From Methanocorpusculum labreanum Z (GTDB taxonomy: Archaea > Halobacteriota > Methanomicrobia > Methanomicrobiales > Methanocorpusculaceae), in contig NC_008942.1 in assembly GCF_000015765.1 (NCBI RefSeq), positions 945,921 through 1,009,920 on the forward strand: 64,000 bases of DNA, given 5' to 3'. Of the stretch, positions 56,041-64,000 are shown piece after piece (positions within the stretch are counted from its first letter, which is position 1; every line of letters starts with the position of its first letter). A program made the position numbers and the translations under genes. The notes beneath the pieces were generated by a model. The model searched no databases, had not been told where the DNA came from, and saw only the letters and a program-made list of their open reading frames with translations.

Positions 56041-56643
56041 TTATTTTCTCTCTGCTTCCAGAAGCTTTCGAATCGCCGTGACCTCGGCAAGAAGTGCCTG
56101 CATATCTGCCGGAGCAGAACGTCTGCCGAAATCAACGCCGGTCGCCGCAGGGCTTGGGGCATTGCCGCGAACGAAATCCATGATCATGGCACGCAGCGGC
56201 TCGGGATCGGCGATGCCTTCCAGCTGAATCTCGGCCGAGTTCTTCCCGGAGTTCCCGCCGGCTGTCTCGATTTTTAAATTCGAGATGCCGAAGATCCGCA
56301 TCACGGGGCCCTGAACGATATCCACGTTCGTGATACGGTTGTAGGGGACAATGCCGGTCTTTCTAAACCAGACACCGCGTTTCCAGGTCATCTCCGTATC
56401 ATTCAGATGATACACGACCGAGGCGTAATACAGACGCGACCAGATCAGAACGAAGATCACAATCGCAGCAAGAACGCCGAGAGAAATCTCTCCGATCAGA
56501 ACAAAAAACGGTTCGCCTAACGCAACGAAATAGACCCAGCCGACACAGCAGGCCCAGATAAGAATAACCGCCATGACGCTCGCAAGTGCCAGATACGAAG
56601 TATACTTCGCCGCCGGCTTAAAATCTTCACCGAGTTTAACCAT
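56041..56643 (-). CDS. Bacterial PH-domain (bPH2) membrane protein
   Basis: A 200-residue protein. Two hydrophobic segments (about 15-40 and 44-70) are followed by the bPH2 domain: YHLNDTEMTWKRGVWFRKTGIVPYNRITNVDIVQGPVMRIFG, shown here only in part, typical of YdbT/YdbS-like proteins. A helical tail ends the protein. Function is unknown; bPH2 proteins are membrane-associated. ATG 56643 begins just before the first helix; an earlier frame start at 56691 adds a weak hydrophobic stretch. Confidence 0.78.
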   Translation of the reverse strand: MVKLGEDFKPAAKYTSYLALASVMAVILIWACCVGWVYFVALGEPFFVLIGEISLGVLAAIVIFVLIWSRLYYASVVYHLNDTEMTWKRGVWFRKTGIVPYNRITNVDIVQGPVMRIFGISNLKIETAGGNSGKNSAEIQLEGIADPEPLRAMIMDFVRGNAPSPAATGVDFGRRSAPADMQALLAEVTAIRKLLEAERK

Positions 56644-56678
56644 GAAAAACAGATGTACCGGCAGATACAATAAGGTTT

Positions 56679-56924
56679 GTGAGAGACACATACATAATCG
56701 TGAACCAGAAGCTGGAACCTGACCCGGATTTTACCGAAGAAGAGCGTGCCGAGTTCGAACGGCTGGAAAAGGACCATCCCTACAAAGAGATTCAGGAAGA
56801 AGTCATTCGCGTGCCGGCTCAAAATAAACCGGCGGCCGACACAAAACACGACCTCCTCTATCTTCTGATCTTCATAATCCTTATGGCGGTATTCCTCGTC
56901 ATCATCTTCGTCACCCAATATTGA
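56679..56924 (+). CDS. Small tail-anchored membrane protein
   Basis: An 81-residue protein with an acidic soluble part (1-55) and one C-terminal helix (about 60-80: LLYLLIFIILMAVFLVIIFV). No family recognised. The GTG at 56679 has AAGG about 5 nt upstream; a second GTG at 56700 is also possible. It diverges from the PH-domain gene and may share its promoter region. Confidence 0.6.
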   Translation: MRDTYIIVNQKLEPDPDFTEEERAEFERLEKDHPYKEIQEEVIRVPAQNKPAADTKHDLLYLLIFIILMAVFLVIIFVTQY

Positions 56925-56987
56925 AGCTTCAATCAGGAAACACAACGCTTAAATTGCTATACGCTGAATTTGTATAAGAAAACTGGC

Positions 56988-57163
56988 GGGGTCGTGGCCT
57001 AGTCCGGAATGGCGACGGGCTCCAGCGGTCTTAGCGTATGATGAACTATCGGGTCTACTGATTTGATGATGACCCGCTGGAGCACTGATCTAATCACTGC
57101 TCTTGAACATGTTCGCTTGTCGGAGAGACCCGTCGATCGTGAGTTCAAATCTCACCGACCCCA
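56988..57163 (+). tRNA. tRNA-Trp (CCA) with a 102-nt intron
   Basis: Acceptor arms GGGGTCG (56988-56994) and CGACCCC (57156-57162) pair, with A as discriminator. The D arm is GCC/GGC, the T arm GTGAG-TTCAAAT-CTCAC. The anticodon stem ACGGG/CCCGT is split by an intron; anticodon CCA lies at 57022-57024. CCA is not encoded at the 3' end. The splice site is a regular bulge-helix-bulge: CTCC pairs with GGAG, with AG^C and AG^A bulges. Confidence 0.93.
57026..57127 (+). ncRNA. tRNA-Trp intron, box C/D methylation guide
   Basis: The intron lies between tRNA positions 37 and 38. It carries box C ATGATGA (57038-57044), D' CTGA (57058-57061), C' TGATGA (57064-57069) and D CTGA (57085-57088). The guide before box D (57074-57083) pairs with 57019-57028; the fifth base from D pairs with C34. 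The guide before D' pairs with the 3' exon, selecting position 39. This matches the known euryarchaeal guide for C34 and position 39. Confidence 0.88.
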
Positions 57164-57207
57164 CGTTTTTCGAAACTCTTTTCCCGGCAATTGACCTAGA
57201 ATTCCCT

Positions 57208-58005
57208 ATGCGATTACCCTATCTGCTGCTCATCGGTCTTTTTGTATGCACCGCAGTCATCTCTGCCGGCTGTGTCAACACAGTGGACACATCAAAGGAA
57301 AATGCAGCATCCGAAGCAATTTCAATGATAAATATCAGCCTGAGTGAAAACGCAGACTGGATGACACAAGCCGCCGATGAGATCGCGGCCGGCAAAAACG
57401 ATGCGGACTCCTCGAAACAAGTCCTTGCGGATCTCTATCAGAAATCGACACTTGCCCAGACGATCCTCTACGCGAACGAAAATATGATCGTCGTCTCCGT
57501 TTATCCGGATATCATACTCTCGTCCGTTGGAACAGATCAGAGCTCCTACGGAACAAACGAAGCATACTACAGCGGAAAAACGATCGCCCTTACCGAATAT
57601 TTTCATCTCGACGACGGGACAAATGCCTCGGTCCTTTCGGCACCAGTCTACGACAACGGAACATGGAAAGGATACATCTCCATGTCGTTCGACAGTTCGA
57701 GACTCTTCGGCGATGTGGAAAAGTATCTTTTCGAAAACTACGGATATCACCTCTGCGTCCTGCAGACAAACGGCCTTCAGGTGTATGACTACGATCTGCG
57801 CGAGAGAGGCAAAAATATCCTGACCGATCCGTCGTATCCGGACGATGTAAAAACAGCAGCTATGGAAATATGCCGGGAAACCTCCGGGACAACGAAGTAT
57901 ACCTACAAAAAAACCGGATCGGATGAAATTGTTCAAAAGACCGTTGTTTGGGACACGCTTGAGTTCGGCGGGCAGACCTGGCGCGTTCTGATTCTTGCCG
58001 AGTAA
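57208..58005 (+). CDS. Lipoprotein with a Cache-like extracytoplasmic domain
   Basis: A 265-residue protein with a signal sequence (PYLLLIGLFVCTAVISAGC) whose SAGC lipobox marks Cys21 as the likely lipid-anchored residue. The rest is extracytoplasmic. Motifs such as ALTEYF, VLSAPVYDNGTWKGYISMSFDSSRLF and the FENYGYHLCVLQTNGLQVYD region resemble Cache-type small-molecule sensors. No cytoplasmic signalling domain is attached. ATG 57208 is chosen because it directly begins the signal peptide; the upstream part overlaps the tRNA. Confidence 0.72.
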   Translation: MRLPYLLLIGLFVCTAVISAGCVNTVDTSKENAASEAISMINISLSENADWMTQAADEIAAGKNDADSSKQVLADLYQKSTLAQTILYANENMIVVSVYPDIILSSVGTDQSSYGTNEAYYSGKTIALTEYFHLDDGTNASVLSAPVYDNGTWKGYISMSFDSSRLFGDVEKYLFENYGYHLCVLQTNGLQVYDYDLRERGKNILTDPSYPDDVKTAAMEICRETSGTTKYTYKKTGSDEIVQKTVVWDTLEFGGQTWRVLILAE

Positions 58006-58120
58006 CCACTCCGCATATTTTTTAAGAGCGGATTGATCCCGGGAGAAGCGTATCACTCCAAGGGGTCATTGAACACACACTACATATATGTCGGGAAGGA
58101 ACAAATAACTAGGACAATTT

Positions 58121-58828
58121 ATGACGAGGGTAGTTATTTCTGTAGGAGGGTCGGTCCTAGTACCGTCACTTGACGCACACCGCCTGAAAGAATGGGCTGA
58201 AGCACTGATAAACCTCACCAATGCCGGCATCCAGATATTTGCCGTTGTCGGCGGCGGCGGGGAAGCCCGAAGATATATAGAAGCCTGCAGGGATATTGGG
58301 CTGGATGAAGCCTCATCCGACGAGATCGGGATCCAGGTCACCCGGATCAATGCCGCGCTTCTTATCGGCGCCCTCAAAGAATATGCATATCCGGTCGTTG
58401 CCGAATCCTATCGCGAGGCAAAGACCGCGGCCGTGTCCGGAAAGATCGTGGTGATGGGCGGCGTTACGCCAGGTCAGACCACCGACGCCGTAGCTGCCGT
58501 CCTTGCAGAAGAGGTCGGGGCCTCTATGATGATCAATATGACCGCGATCGACGGAATCTATACCGCCGACCCGAAAAAAGATGCAAAGGCAAAACGACAT
58601 GACATCCTGAGCCCGCAGGGACTTATCGATCTGATCATGAAGGAGAAAATGTGCGCCGGATCGAATATGGTCATCGACCTCGTTGCTGCAAAGATCACCG
58701 AACGAAGCGGAATTCCTCTTGTAGTAATCGACGGACGAGACCCCGCACTCATTGAAAAAGCCCTCCTCAAAGGCGAATTTGCCGGAACGATCGTCGGGAA
58801 TTCTGCCATCCGATTCCCGATCGTCTAA
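58121..58828 (+). CDS. pyrH: UMP kinase (archaeal type)
   Basis: A 235-residue amino acid kinase-fold enzyme. VVISVGGSVLVP and FAVVGGGGEARRYIEA are the nucleotide and phosphate loops; TAIDGIYTADPKKD and GSNMVIDLVAAKITERSGIPLVVIDG are typical of archaeal PyrH. It phosphorylates UMP to UDP. A TATA-like CTACATATATGT lies at 58079-58090, about 30 nt before the ATG. A short gap separates it from tRNA-Pro. Confidence 0.93.
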   Translation: MTRVVISVGGSVLVPSLDAHRLKEWAEALINLTNAGIQIFAVVGGGGEARRYIEACRDIGLDEASSDEIGIQVTRINAALLIGALKEYAYPVVAESYREAKTAAVSGKIVVMGGVTPGQTTDAVAAVLAEEVGASMMINMTAIDGIYTADPKKDAKAKRHDILSPQGLIDLIMKEKMCAGSNMVIDLVAAKITERSGIPLVVIDGRDPALIEKALLKGEFAGTIVGNSAIRFPIV

Positions 58829-58906
58829 ATGCTTCATATCCGCAAGTCGCGGAACACCATACACATCTCTTTTTAAGGAAGAACACTAATATTATTGGGC
58901 AACAGG

Positions 58907-58981
58907 GGGGTGGTAGGGTAGCCTGGTCCATCCTAGAGCGTTTGGGACGCTTTGACCCCAGTTCGAATCTGGGCCACCCCA
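58907..58981 (+). tRNA. tRNA-Pro (UGG)
   Basis: Acceptor arm GGGGTGG (58907-58913) pairs with CCACCCC (58974-58980), followed by A. The anticodon loop TTTGGGA has anticodon TGG (58951-58955 region), flanked by GAGCG/CGCTT. The T arm is CCCAG-TTCGAAT-CTGGG. No intron and no encoded CCA. A run of eight T follows. Confidence 0.93.
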
Positions 58982-58989
58982 TTTTTTTT

Positions 58990-59640
58990 ATGAACGCTAT
59001 AACCGCAGAATCCATTCTCGAAGAGCTGGACCATCAGTATCCATGCAACCAGGACGAGATGAACTTCCTCAAATTCAGAAACCCTTTTGAACTGCTTATT
59101 ATGACGATCCTCTCCGCACAGACCACCGATGTTACCATAAATGGTCTGCGCGACGAACTTTTTTCCGCATATCCAAATCCTGCAGCCTTGGCGCGAGCAG
59201 ATCCTTTGGATGTTGAACGGATCATTCACTCAGCCGGATTTTACCACTCGAAAGCAAAAAACATCATCGGTACGGCAAAGATGCTCGAAGAAAACTTCGG
59301 CGGGGTCGTTCCAAGAACGATCGAGGAGCTCACGACCCTTCCCGGAGTTGGAAGAAAGACCGCAAACATCGTCACGAACCACGCCTTTCATGAAGCCTGC
59401 GGCATCGCTGTTGACACGCATGTTCGAAGGCTTTCAAAGAAGATCGGATTTACCCAAAACACCGACCCTGAAAAAATCGAAAAGGATCTGATGAAACTCT
59501 TTCCAGAAAAATGGTGGAGTAAGATCAACTACCTTCTTATCCGACACGGGAGGGCAGTATGTACGGCGAAAAAACCGGACTGTATGAAATGCATAATCAG
59601 GCATAACTGCCAATCATATATTAACAGTGGTGAAGAGTGA
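58990..59640 (+). CDS. nth: Endonuclease III
   Basis: A 216-residue HhH-GPD base-excision repair glycosylase. LSAQTTDVTINGL, the helix-hairpin-helix TLPGVGRKTANIV with its catalytic Lys, and VDTHVRRLSKKIG with the catalytic Asp are present. The C-terminal iron-sulfur cysteines are CTAKKPDCMKCIIRHNC. It removes oxidised pyrimidines. The ATG begins only 8 nt after the tRNA-Pro end, with a T-run between and no ribosome site; it is either leaderless or cotranscribed with the tRNA. The stop overlaps the next GTG. Confidence 0.93.
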   Translation: MNAITAESILEELDHQYPCNQDEMNFLKFRNPFELLIMTILSAQTTDVTINGLRDELFSAYPNPAALARADPLDVERIIHSAGFYHSKAKNIIGTAKMLEENFGGVVPRTIEELTTLPGVGRKTANIVTNHAFHEACGIAVDTHVRRLSKKIGFTQNTDPEKIEKDLMKLFPEKWWSKINYLLIRHGRAVCTAKKPDCMKCIIRHNCQSYINSGEE

Positions 59641-61028
59641 CGGAAATAAGTGTACATGAACGGAGAATGATCCTCTTCGCAACCTCCATGGGGGCTTTCC
59701 TCAATCCTATGATCGCAACGATGGTGATCCTTGCCCTCCCGGCGATCGGACTTGAGTTTGGGGTTTCGGCGCGGGATCTTGGTTGGATGAGCACGGCATT
59801 TATCTTGGCAACTGCCATTCTTTTGGTACCGGCATCCCGTCTTGTCGACAGTATCGGATACAAAAAATCCTACATCATCGGCGGCATCGTTGTCGTAATC
59901 ACCTGTTTCTTCTCGGTGTTTGCACCAGATTACACTACCCTGATCATTTTACGAATCATTGCCGGGATGGGATCCTCATTTATTATGATAACCGGTCTTG
60001 CGATCCTGACAAGGGTGTATCCGGCAAATAAACGCGGTATGGTGATTGGAATCAACACGGCAATGGTCTATGTCGGTGCATCCATGGGTCCGATCATCGG
60101 CGGATTTTTGACTGAATACACCGGATGGCGCAGCATATTCCTGCTGATGATCCCGCTTCTGCTGATATCTGCAGGCCTTATGATCATCTTTCTCAAACAG
60201 GAGTTTAAAAATCCAGGTAAATCCTTCGATTTCAAAGGCACGATCTTATACGGAGCAGCAATATTCTGCACGATGTACGGTCTTTCCACCATTACCGACA
60301 CCGGATCCCTCTATCTCGCAATACTTGGAGCGTGCCTGATTGTCATCTTCATGTGGTACGAACGAAAAGTTCCAGAACCGGTTCTTCATGTGGATCTGTT
60401 CTTCAAAAACAAACGGTTCGCACGTTCATCCTACACGGCACTTTTGAACTACGGCTGCACGTATGGGGCGGTCTATATGGTGAGTCTGTATCTCCAGTCG
60501 GTCGGTGCGCTGAGTGCGCTCGAGGCAGGATTCATTATCTTCTTCCAGCCTCTCATTCAGGCGATAATGACCCCGATCGCAGGAAAACTCTCCGACCGGT
60601 TCGACCCGAGATACCTCGTCACTTTCGGCATGGCGCTCTCGGCAATAGGCGTAACCCTGCTTGCCGGACTCGGGCTTACCGCCGCCGTATCCTACATCGC
60701 GATCACGCAGGTGTTTATCGGGCTTGGATCAGCTCTCTTCTCGGCGCCGAACACCAATGCGATCATGAGCTCGGTCCCGCAAAATGAATACAGTTCGGCA
60801 TCGAGCATCGTCGCAGTGATGAGGCAGCTTGGCATGATCCTGTCGATGGCCGTTTGTATGGCAGCGATATCCGTCTTTGTCGGCGGTCTGGATATGCTTG
60901 GCCCCGACATGTATCCCGAGTTCGTCCAGGCCCTGCAGATCTCGATGCTGGTATGTGCAGGCCTTGCCGTGATCGGAATCCTGTTCTCATGGTTCCGTGG
61001 AAACGCACCAACGGGGGCAGACGCATGA
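59637..61028 (+). CDS. MFS transporter (DHA2-like, 14 helices)
   Basis: A 463-residue major facilitator protein with about 14 helices. RLVDSIGYKKSYIIG is the MFS motif A and GTMGPIIGG-like ASMGPIIGGFLTEYTGWRSIF is motif C of drug/H+ antiporters. Drug or metabolite efflux is likely; the substrate is unknown. The GTG start overlaps the nth stop (GTGA), and the end overlaps the coaD start, so the three are one transcript. Confidence 0.87.
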   Translation: MTEISVHERRMILFATSMGAFLNPMIATMVILALPAIGLEFGVSARDLGWMSTAFILATAILLVPASRLVDSIGYKKSYIIGGIVVVITCFFSVFAPDYTTLIILRIIAGMGSSFIMITGLAILTRVYPANKRGMVIGINTAMVYVGASMGPIIGGFLTEYTGWRSIFLLMIPLLLISAGLMIIFLKQEFKNPGKSFDFKGTILYGAAIFCTMYGLSTITDTGSLYLAILGACLIVIFMWYERKVPEPVLHVDLFFKNKRFARSSYTALLNYGCTYGAVYMVSLYLQSVGALSALEAGFIIFFQPLIQAIMTPIAGKLSDRFDPRYLVTFGMALSAIGVTLLAGLGLTAAVSYIAITQVFIGLGSALFSAPNTNAIMSSVPQNEYSSASSIVAVMRQLGMILSMAVCMAAISVFVGGLDMLGPDMYPEFVQALQISMLVCAGLAVIGILFSWFRGNAPTGADA

Positions 61029-61522
61029 AGGTAATGGTTGGCGGGACATTCGATCCGCTTCACATCGGTCACCAGCTTCTCCTCACCCGGGCATTCATGA
61101 CCGCAGGACCGGGAGGACATGTGGTGATCGGATTATCCTCGGATTCGTTTGCTTCGAGAAAACTGCATCCGGTCAGAAGTTATGATGTGAGATTCGCAGA
61201 GCTGACCAAATGGATCGAGTCAAAACATTTCGAAGCAACTTACGAGATCGAAATCCTCTTCGACCAGTTCGGGAGTGCCCTGACCCAGGACTTCGATGCT
61301 CTGGTCGTGAGTCAGGAGACGTTCCCGGTTGGAAATCTTATCAACGCGAAAAGAAAGGAGATGGGTAAAAATATGGTGGACCTCTACCAGATCCAGTGCG
61401 TTATGGCTAAAGACGGAAAAGTGGTCTCTTCCACGAGAATCTATCGGGGAGAGATCAACAGATACGGCGAACCGGTCTCGGAAGAGCAGTTTGCAGGGAC
61501 GGAACCATGCAAAAAAGAATGA
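61025..61522 (+). CDS. coaD: Phosphopantetheine adenylyltransferase (archaeal CoaD)
   Basis: A 165-residue nucleotidyltransferase. GGTFDPLHIGHQLLL has the HxGH motif; SSTRIYRGEI is the second signature (ISSTRI type). It adds AMP to 4'-phosphopantetheine in coenzyme A synthesis. The archaeal form differs from bacterial CoaD in its loops. The ATG at 61025 lies in the 4-nt overlap with the MFS gene; longer frames upstream are shadows. Confidence 0.92.
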   Translation: MKVMVGGTFDPLHIGHQLLLTRAFMTAGPGGHVVIGLSSDSFASRKLHPVRSYDVRFAELTKWIESKHFEATYEIEILFDQFGSALTQDFDALVVSQETFPVGNLINAKRKEMGKNMVDLYQIQCVMAKDGKVVSSTRIYRGEINRYGEPVSEEQFAGTEPCKKE

Positions 61523-61983
61523 AGGATCATCAGTTATCCGAAGAAGAGATAACGTATCTTCTGGAGAATGCGGCAAGCGGCGTTCTGGGAACGTCTGATG
61601 CGGACGGTAGTCCGTACTGCGTGCCCGTGCATTTCGTGTACCTCGACAAAAAAATCTACATTCACGGCCTGACCGCAGGCGAGAAGACCGAGAATATCCA
61701 GAGGGATCCACGGGTCTGTTTTACCGTGTACAGAATGGGAGAACTTCTCTACAGTGCCGAAGCTAAATCTCCCTGCAGTGTGAACACTGCATATCAAAGC
61801 GTGGTGGTGAAAGGTTCAGCCATTCTCGTAGACGATCTGCAGGCGAAACGGGAAATCCTTGATGCAGTCGTGAAAAAATACACGCCGCAACTTGCCTGTC
61901 TTTCGATGCAGGAAACTGCCGTCATGCAGACAGCAGTTATCGTGATTACGCCGGCGATCTGTACTGGTAAATATTATCTTTAA
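61507..61983 (+). CDS. Pyridoxamine-phosphate-oxidase-like flavin-binding protein
   Basis: A 158-residue split-barrel protein: AASGVLGTSDADGSPYCVPVHFVYLDKKIYIHG (opening strands), then EKTENIQRDPRVCFTV and QSVVVKGSAILVDD. It resembles the NimA/PNPOx-like family, which binds FMN or F420. It overlaps the coaD gene by 16 nt. Enzymatic role is uncertain. Confidence 0.82.
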   Translation: MQKRMKDHQLSEEEITYLLENAASGVLGTSDADGSPYCVPVHFVYLDKKIYIHGLTAGEKTENIQRDPRVCFTVYRMGELLYSAEAKSPCSVNTAYQSVVVKGSAILVDDLQAKREILDAVVKKYTPQLACLSMQETAVMQTAVIVITPAICTGKYYL

Positions 61984-61990
61984 TTGGATG

Positions 61991-62016
61991 AAATGACGGG
62001 GAGATCCCCGCCATTT
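61991..62016. terminator. Bidirectional hairpin between convergent genes
   Basis: AAATGACGGGGA (61991-62002) pairs with TCCCCGCCATTT (62005-62016), with one mismatch and a 2-nt centre. It lies between the convergent flavin-protein and methyltransferase genes and is followed by T-rich or A-rich DNA on both sides. Confidence 0.6.
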
Positions 62017-62028
62017 CCTTTAAAGGAT

Positions 62029-62841
62029 TTATTTTTCCCAATAGAGCGTAGTGACCGTCGCATTTATCTGATCGGTAATCCGTCCATCCTTTGTAATCGA
62101 AGAGAGATATTCCTTAACGGCATTACTTTCATCTTCCGTCAGTGGTTTTGCATATGTTGTTCGGCCCAGATAATAGGAACAGGCATCCTCGTATGACTGA
62201 TCCATTTTCCAGATCTGATTCTCGTATGCAAGTTTCGGCAAATACCCCATCTGGAATAACATGTCCAGCTGGTAGATAAGCGTGTTTCCGCAACTTGCTT
62301 CATCTTCTTTTACTCCTGCAATTTTATGGACCTCCGACATGACCGGTTCAATCATTTTGGTCGGATTGGATACAGCACAGAAACGTTTGCTGGATGCATT
62401 CATTTTTTCAAATGTGGCTGCATCAGATATGGCCGGCGAGGTATGGGCAAAAACCAAATCAAAACGCTCTTTGAATCCTTCCTGTTCGAGATCCACGGCA
62501 TTCCAATCCTTACACGTAAAAACCACATTCGTTTTTTGATGTTCCGTTAACTTCTCCTGTGCTTTCTGAATCATGTTCGGGGAAAAATCAACGCCTGTTA
62601 CGGATTGTACACGCTGAGCCAATGCAAGAGAATACACACCGGCGCCGCACCCGATATCCAGTACGTCAGAGGTACTGTCAATCATGTGTTCCTGTTCCAA
62701 CAACTGCAGGAATTTATTGTCCTGAAATGTGGGCATCTGATGGTAGGTAGGATCCTCTGCCTGTGAATCCCATAATTCAATTTCGGACGCTGGGTTCGTG
62801 TTATGTGCAATCCATTCTTTTCTGATTTCATTAAGATTCAT
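62029..62841 (-). CDS. Class I SAM-dependent methyltransferase
   Basis: A 270-residue enzyme with SAM motif I VLDIGCGAGVYSLALAQRV (about residues 59-77), motif II VTGVDFSPNMIQKAQEKL and a motif IV region RFDLVFAHTSPAI. Such proteins methylate small molecules; substrate unknown. A strong ribosome site AAAGGAG lies about 9 nt upstream. The gene is more AT-rich than its neighbours, perhaps acquired. Confidence 0.85.
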   Translation of the reverse strand: MNLNEIRKEWIAHNTNPASEIELWDSQAEDPTYHQMPTFQDNKFLQLLEQEHMIDSTSDVLDIGCGAGVYSLALAQRVQSVTGVDFSPNMIQKAQEKLTEHQKTNVVFTCKDWNAVDLEQEGFKERFDLVFAHTSPAISDAATFEKMNASSKRFCAVSNPTKMIEPVMSEVHKIAGVKEDEASCGNTLIYQLDMLFQMGYLPKLAYENQIWKMDQSYEDACSYYLGRTTYAKPLTEDESNAVKEYLSSITKDGRITDQINATVTTLYWEK

Positions 62842-63136
62842 GTAATGTTTCTCCTTTTTTTATGGTTAGATAGTGGTCATCTTGTTCTCTGTGCAGTCCA
62901 TCAATGCCCACAGATAACATTTTTTTAAATAATACTCACAACAAATACACACTAATATACACACAAAGCATAACTTATATCCTCAATAATATAATAAAAT
63001 ATTCATTGTCATAACAGACATCAAATTTAATCAATTATTCAGGAAAATGGTCAGATCAAGATAAAATATATTTTCAATAGGAGAGAAAAAGGAAATTTTG
63101 GGGCGGATTGTCCTGATGAGTATAACCTTCAGTCAA
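62842..63136. other. AT-rich intergenic region
   Basis: About 295 bp with a TATA-like stretch for the methyltransferase gene (62920-62935, read on the minus strand). No gene or repeat seen. The formate-tetrahydrofolate ligase ends just to its right. Confidence 0.5.
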
Positions 63137-64000
63137 TCAGAAGAGACCGGAGATATATCCATCATTGTTTACGTCGATCGAACATGCTGCAGGTACAGCC
63201 GGCAGTCCCGGGAGCGTCATGATGTCTCCGGTCTCGACAACGATAAATCCGGCACCATTACAGAGCCTGACCGTTGCTGCGTTAATAACAAAGTTCTTCG
63301 GTCTGCCGAGTTTATTTGGATCATCGGAGAGCGAGTACTGGGTCTTTGCCATACAGATCGGCAGATTGCTTCTGCCAAGAGCATCGATATCTTTGATTGC
63401 AGCATCGGCGGCAGGAGAGTAAACGACCCCGTCAGCTCCGTATATCCGGGTCGCGAGAGCATTGATCTTCTCTTTTATCGGTGTATTCAGTTCGTAGAGA
63501 CACTGGAACTTCTGCGGCTTCTCGCAGGAGGCAACGACTTTTTTCGCCAGTTCAACGCCACCTTCCCCACCTTTGGCAAAGACTTCCGAGATTGCAAACT
63601 CGGCTCCCTGCGCTGTGCAGAATTCTTTAAGCACGGCAAGTTCTTCGTCCGTATCGGTAGAGAACCGGTTGATCGCCACAACAACCGGAACCCCAAACGT
63701 CTGGAGGTTCTGTATGTGCGCCTCAAGATTGACCATTCCTGCTTTGAGCGCAGCAACGTTTGGAATCGTGGTGTCCTCTTTCTTTACACCGCCATTGTAT
63801 TTCAGTGCCCGAACGGTGGCCACCAGAACAACAGTATTCGGCGTCAGGCCCGCATACCGGCATTTGATGTCGAAGAACTTTTCAGCACCAAGATCAGAAC
63901 CGAAACCCGCCTCCGTGATGACATAATCTGCCATCTTCAGCGAAAGTTTTGTTGCACGAACCGAATTGCAGCCGTGTGCGATGTTGGCAAACGGTCCGCC
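63137..64000 (-). CDS. fhs: Formate-tetrahydrofolate ligase, C-terminal part (5' end outside the window)
   Basis: At least 288 codons of an Fhs protein; the frame continues past the right edge. [38 protein letters not shown] and [13 protein letters not shown] are conserved Fhs motifs, and the C-terminus ends [11 protein letters not shown]. The enzyme makes 10-formyl-tetrahydrofolate from formate and ATP. Most methanogens use tetrahydromethanopterin, so this suggests a folate-type C1 branch or an enzyme adapted to it. Confidence 0.93.
   Translation of the reverse strand, partial: GGPFANIAHGCNSVRATKLSLKMADYVITEAGFGSDLGAEKFFDIKCRYAGLTPNTVVLVATVRALKYNGGVKKEDTTIPNVAALKAGMVNLEAHIQNLQTFGVPVVVAINRFSTDTDEELAVLKEFCTAQGAEFAISEVFAKGGEGGVELAKKVVASCEKPQKFQCLYELNTPIKEKINALATRIYGADGVVYSPAADAAIKDIDALGRSNLPICMAKTQYSLSDDPNKLGRPKNFVINAATVRLCNGAGFIVVETGDIMTLPGLPAVPAACSIDVNNDGYISGLF

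Overview
The window looks like chromosomal DNA of a hydrogenotrophic methanogenic euryarchaeon, most probably a Methanomicrobiales member close to Methanocorpusculum. This is an inference from gene content: a 14-gene Mbh-type membrane hydrogenase with its Mrp antiporter module, an HdrA-like flavoprotein, the fused Fae-Hps enzyme with HxlB, an archaeal-type UMP kinase and phosphopantetheine adenylyltransferase, and a tRNA-Trp gene with a box C/D intron. Genes are densely packed with ATGA/GTGA overlaps, and TATA-like boxes precede several starts.

Layout. 1-38: start of an unidentified leftward gene. 354-8518: mbhA-N, with a GNAT gene translationally coupled to its end. 9595-12688: an AT-rich RavA/ViaA pair on the minus strand. 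13169-19987: a DUF362 iron-sulfur protein, a flavoprotein and glycosyltransferase operon, a sulfur carrier with a TtuA/NcsA-type tRNA thiolase, a drug/metabolite transporter and a macrodomain protein. 19988-25926: a palindromic noncoding block, then a giant nuclease/P-loop protein gene (1278 aa) between almost identical inverted repeats. 25927-32273: uvrA and a tight operon DUF116-mtnA-HdrA-like-gamma carbonic anhydrase. 32574-36935: a second inverted-repeat island holding a related giant gene of about 1253 codons that is frame-disrupted at an A7 run. 37058-46469: CrtC-like protein, Mrr_N-like protein, P-type ATPase, cyclase, HMGL-like aldolase, TrmB-type regulator and ammonium transporter. 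46576-55936: tandem FdhD-like protein, nitroreductase, HxlB, aminotransferase, M42 peptidase, Fae-Hps, PhoU-like/PiT phosphate uptake and rubrerythrin. 56041-64000: PH-domain protein, tRNA-Trp, lipoprotein, UMP kinase, tRNA-Pro, endonuclease III, MFS transporter, CoaD, a flavin-binding protein, a methyltransferase and the 3' part of formate-tetrahydrofolate ligase.

The most unusual part is 20-37 kb. Two very large AT-rich genes sit in separate islands, each bounded by inverted arms of about 140-160 bp that share an outward head motif (CCGCGAAT-N4-CGCGAAT) but have different tails. The proteins share the same order: an N-terminal PD-(D/E)xK-like nuclease, a DW-x4-P linker, an NTPase-like core and long alpha-helical repeats. 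One keeps a clean Walker A; the other has lost it. With the RavA/ViaA block, which shares an upstream motif with one giant gene and a repeat on one flank, this resembles a set of mobile defence cassettes. No transposase is visible, and the defence role is an inference.
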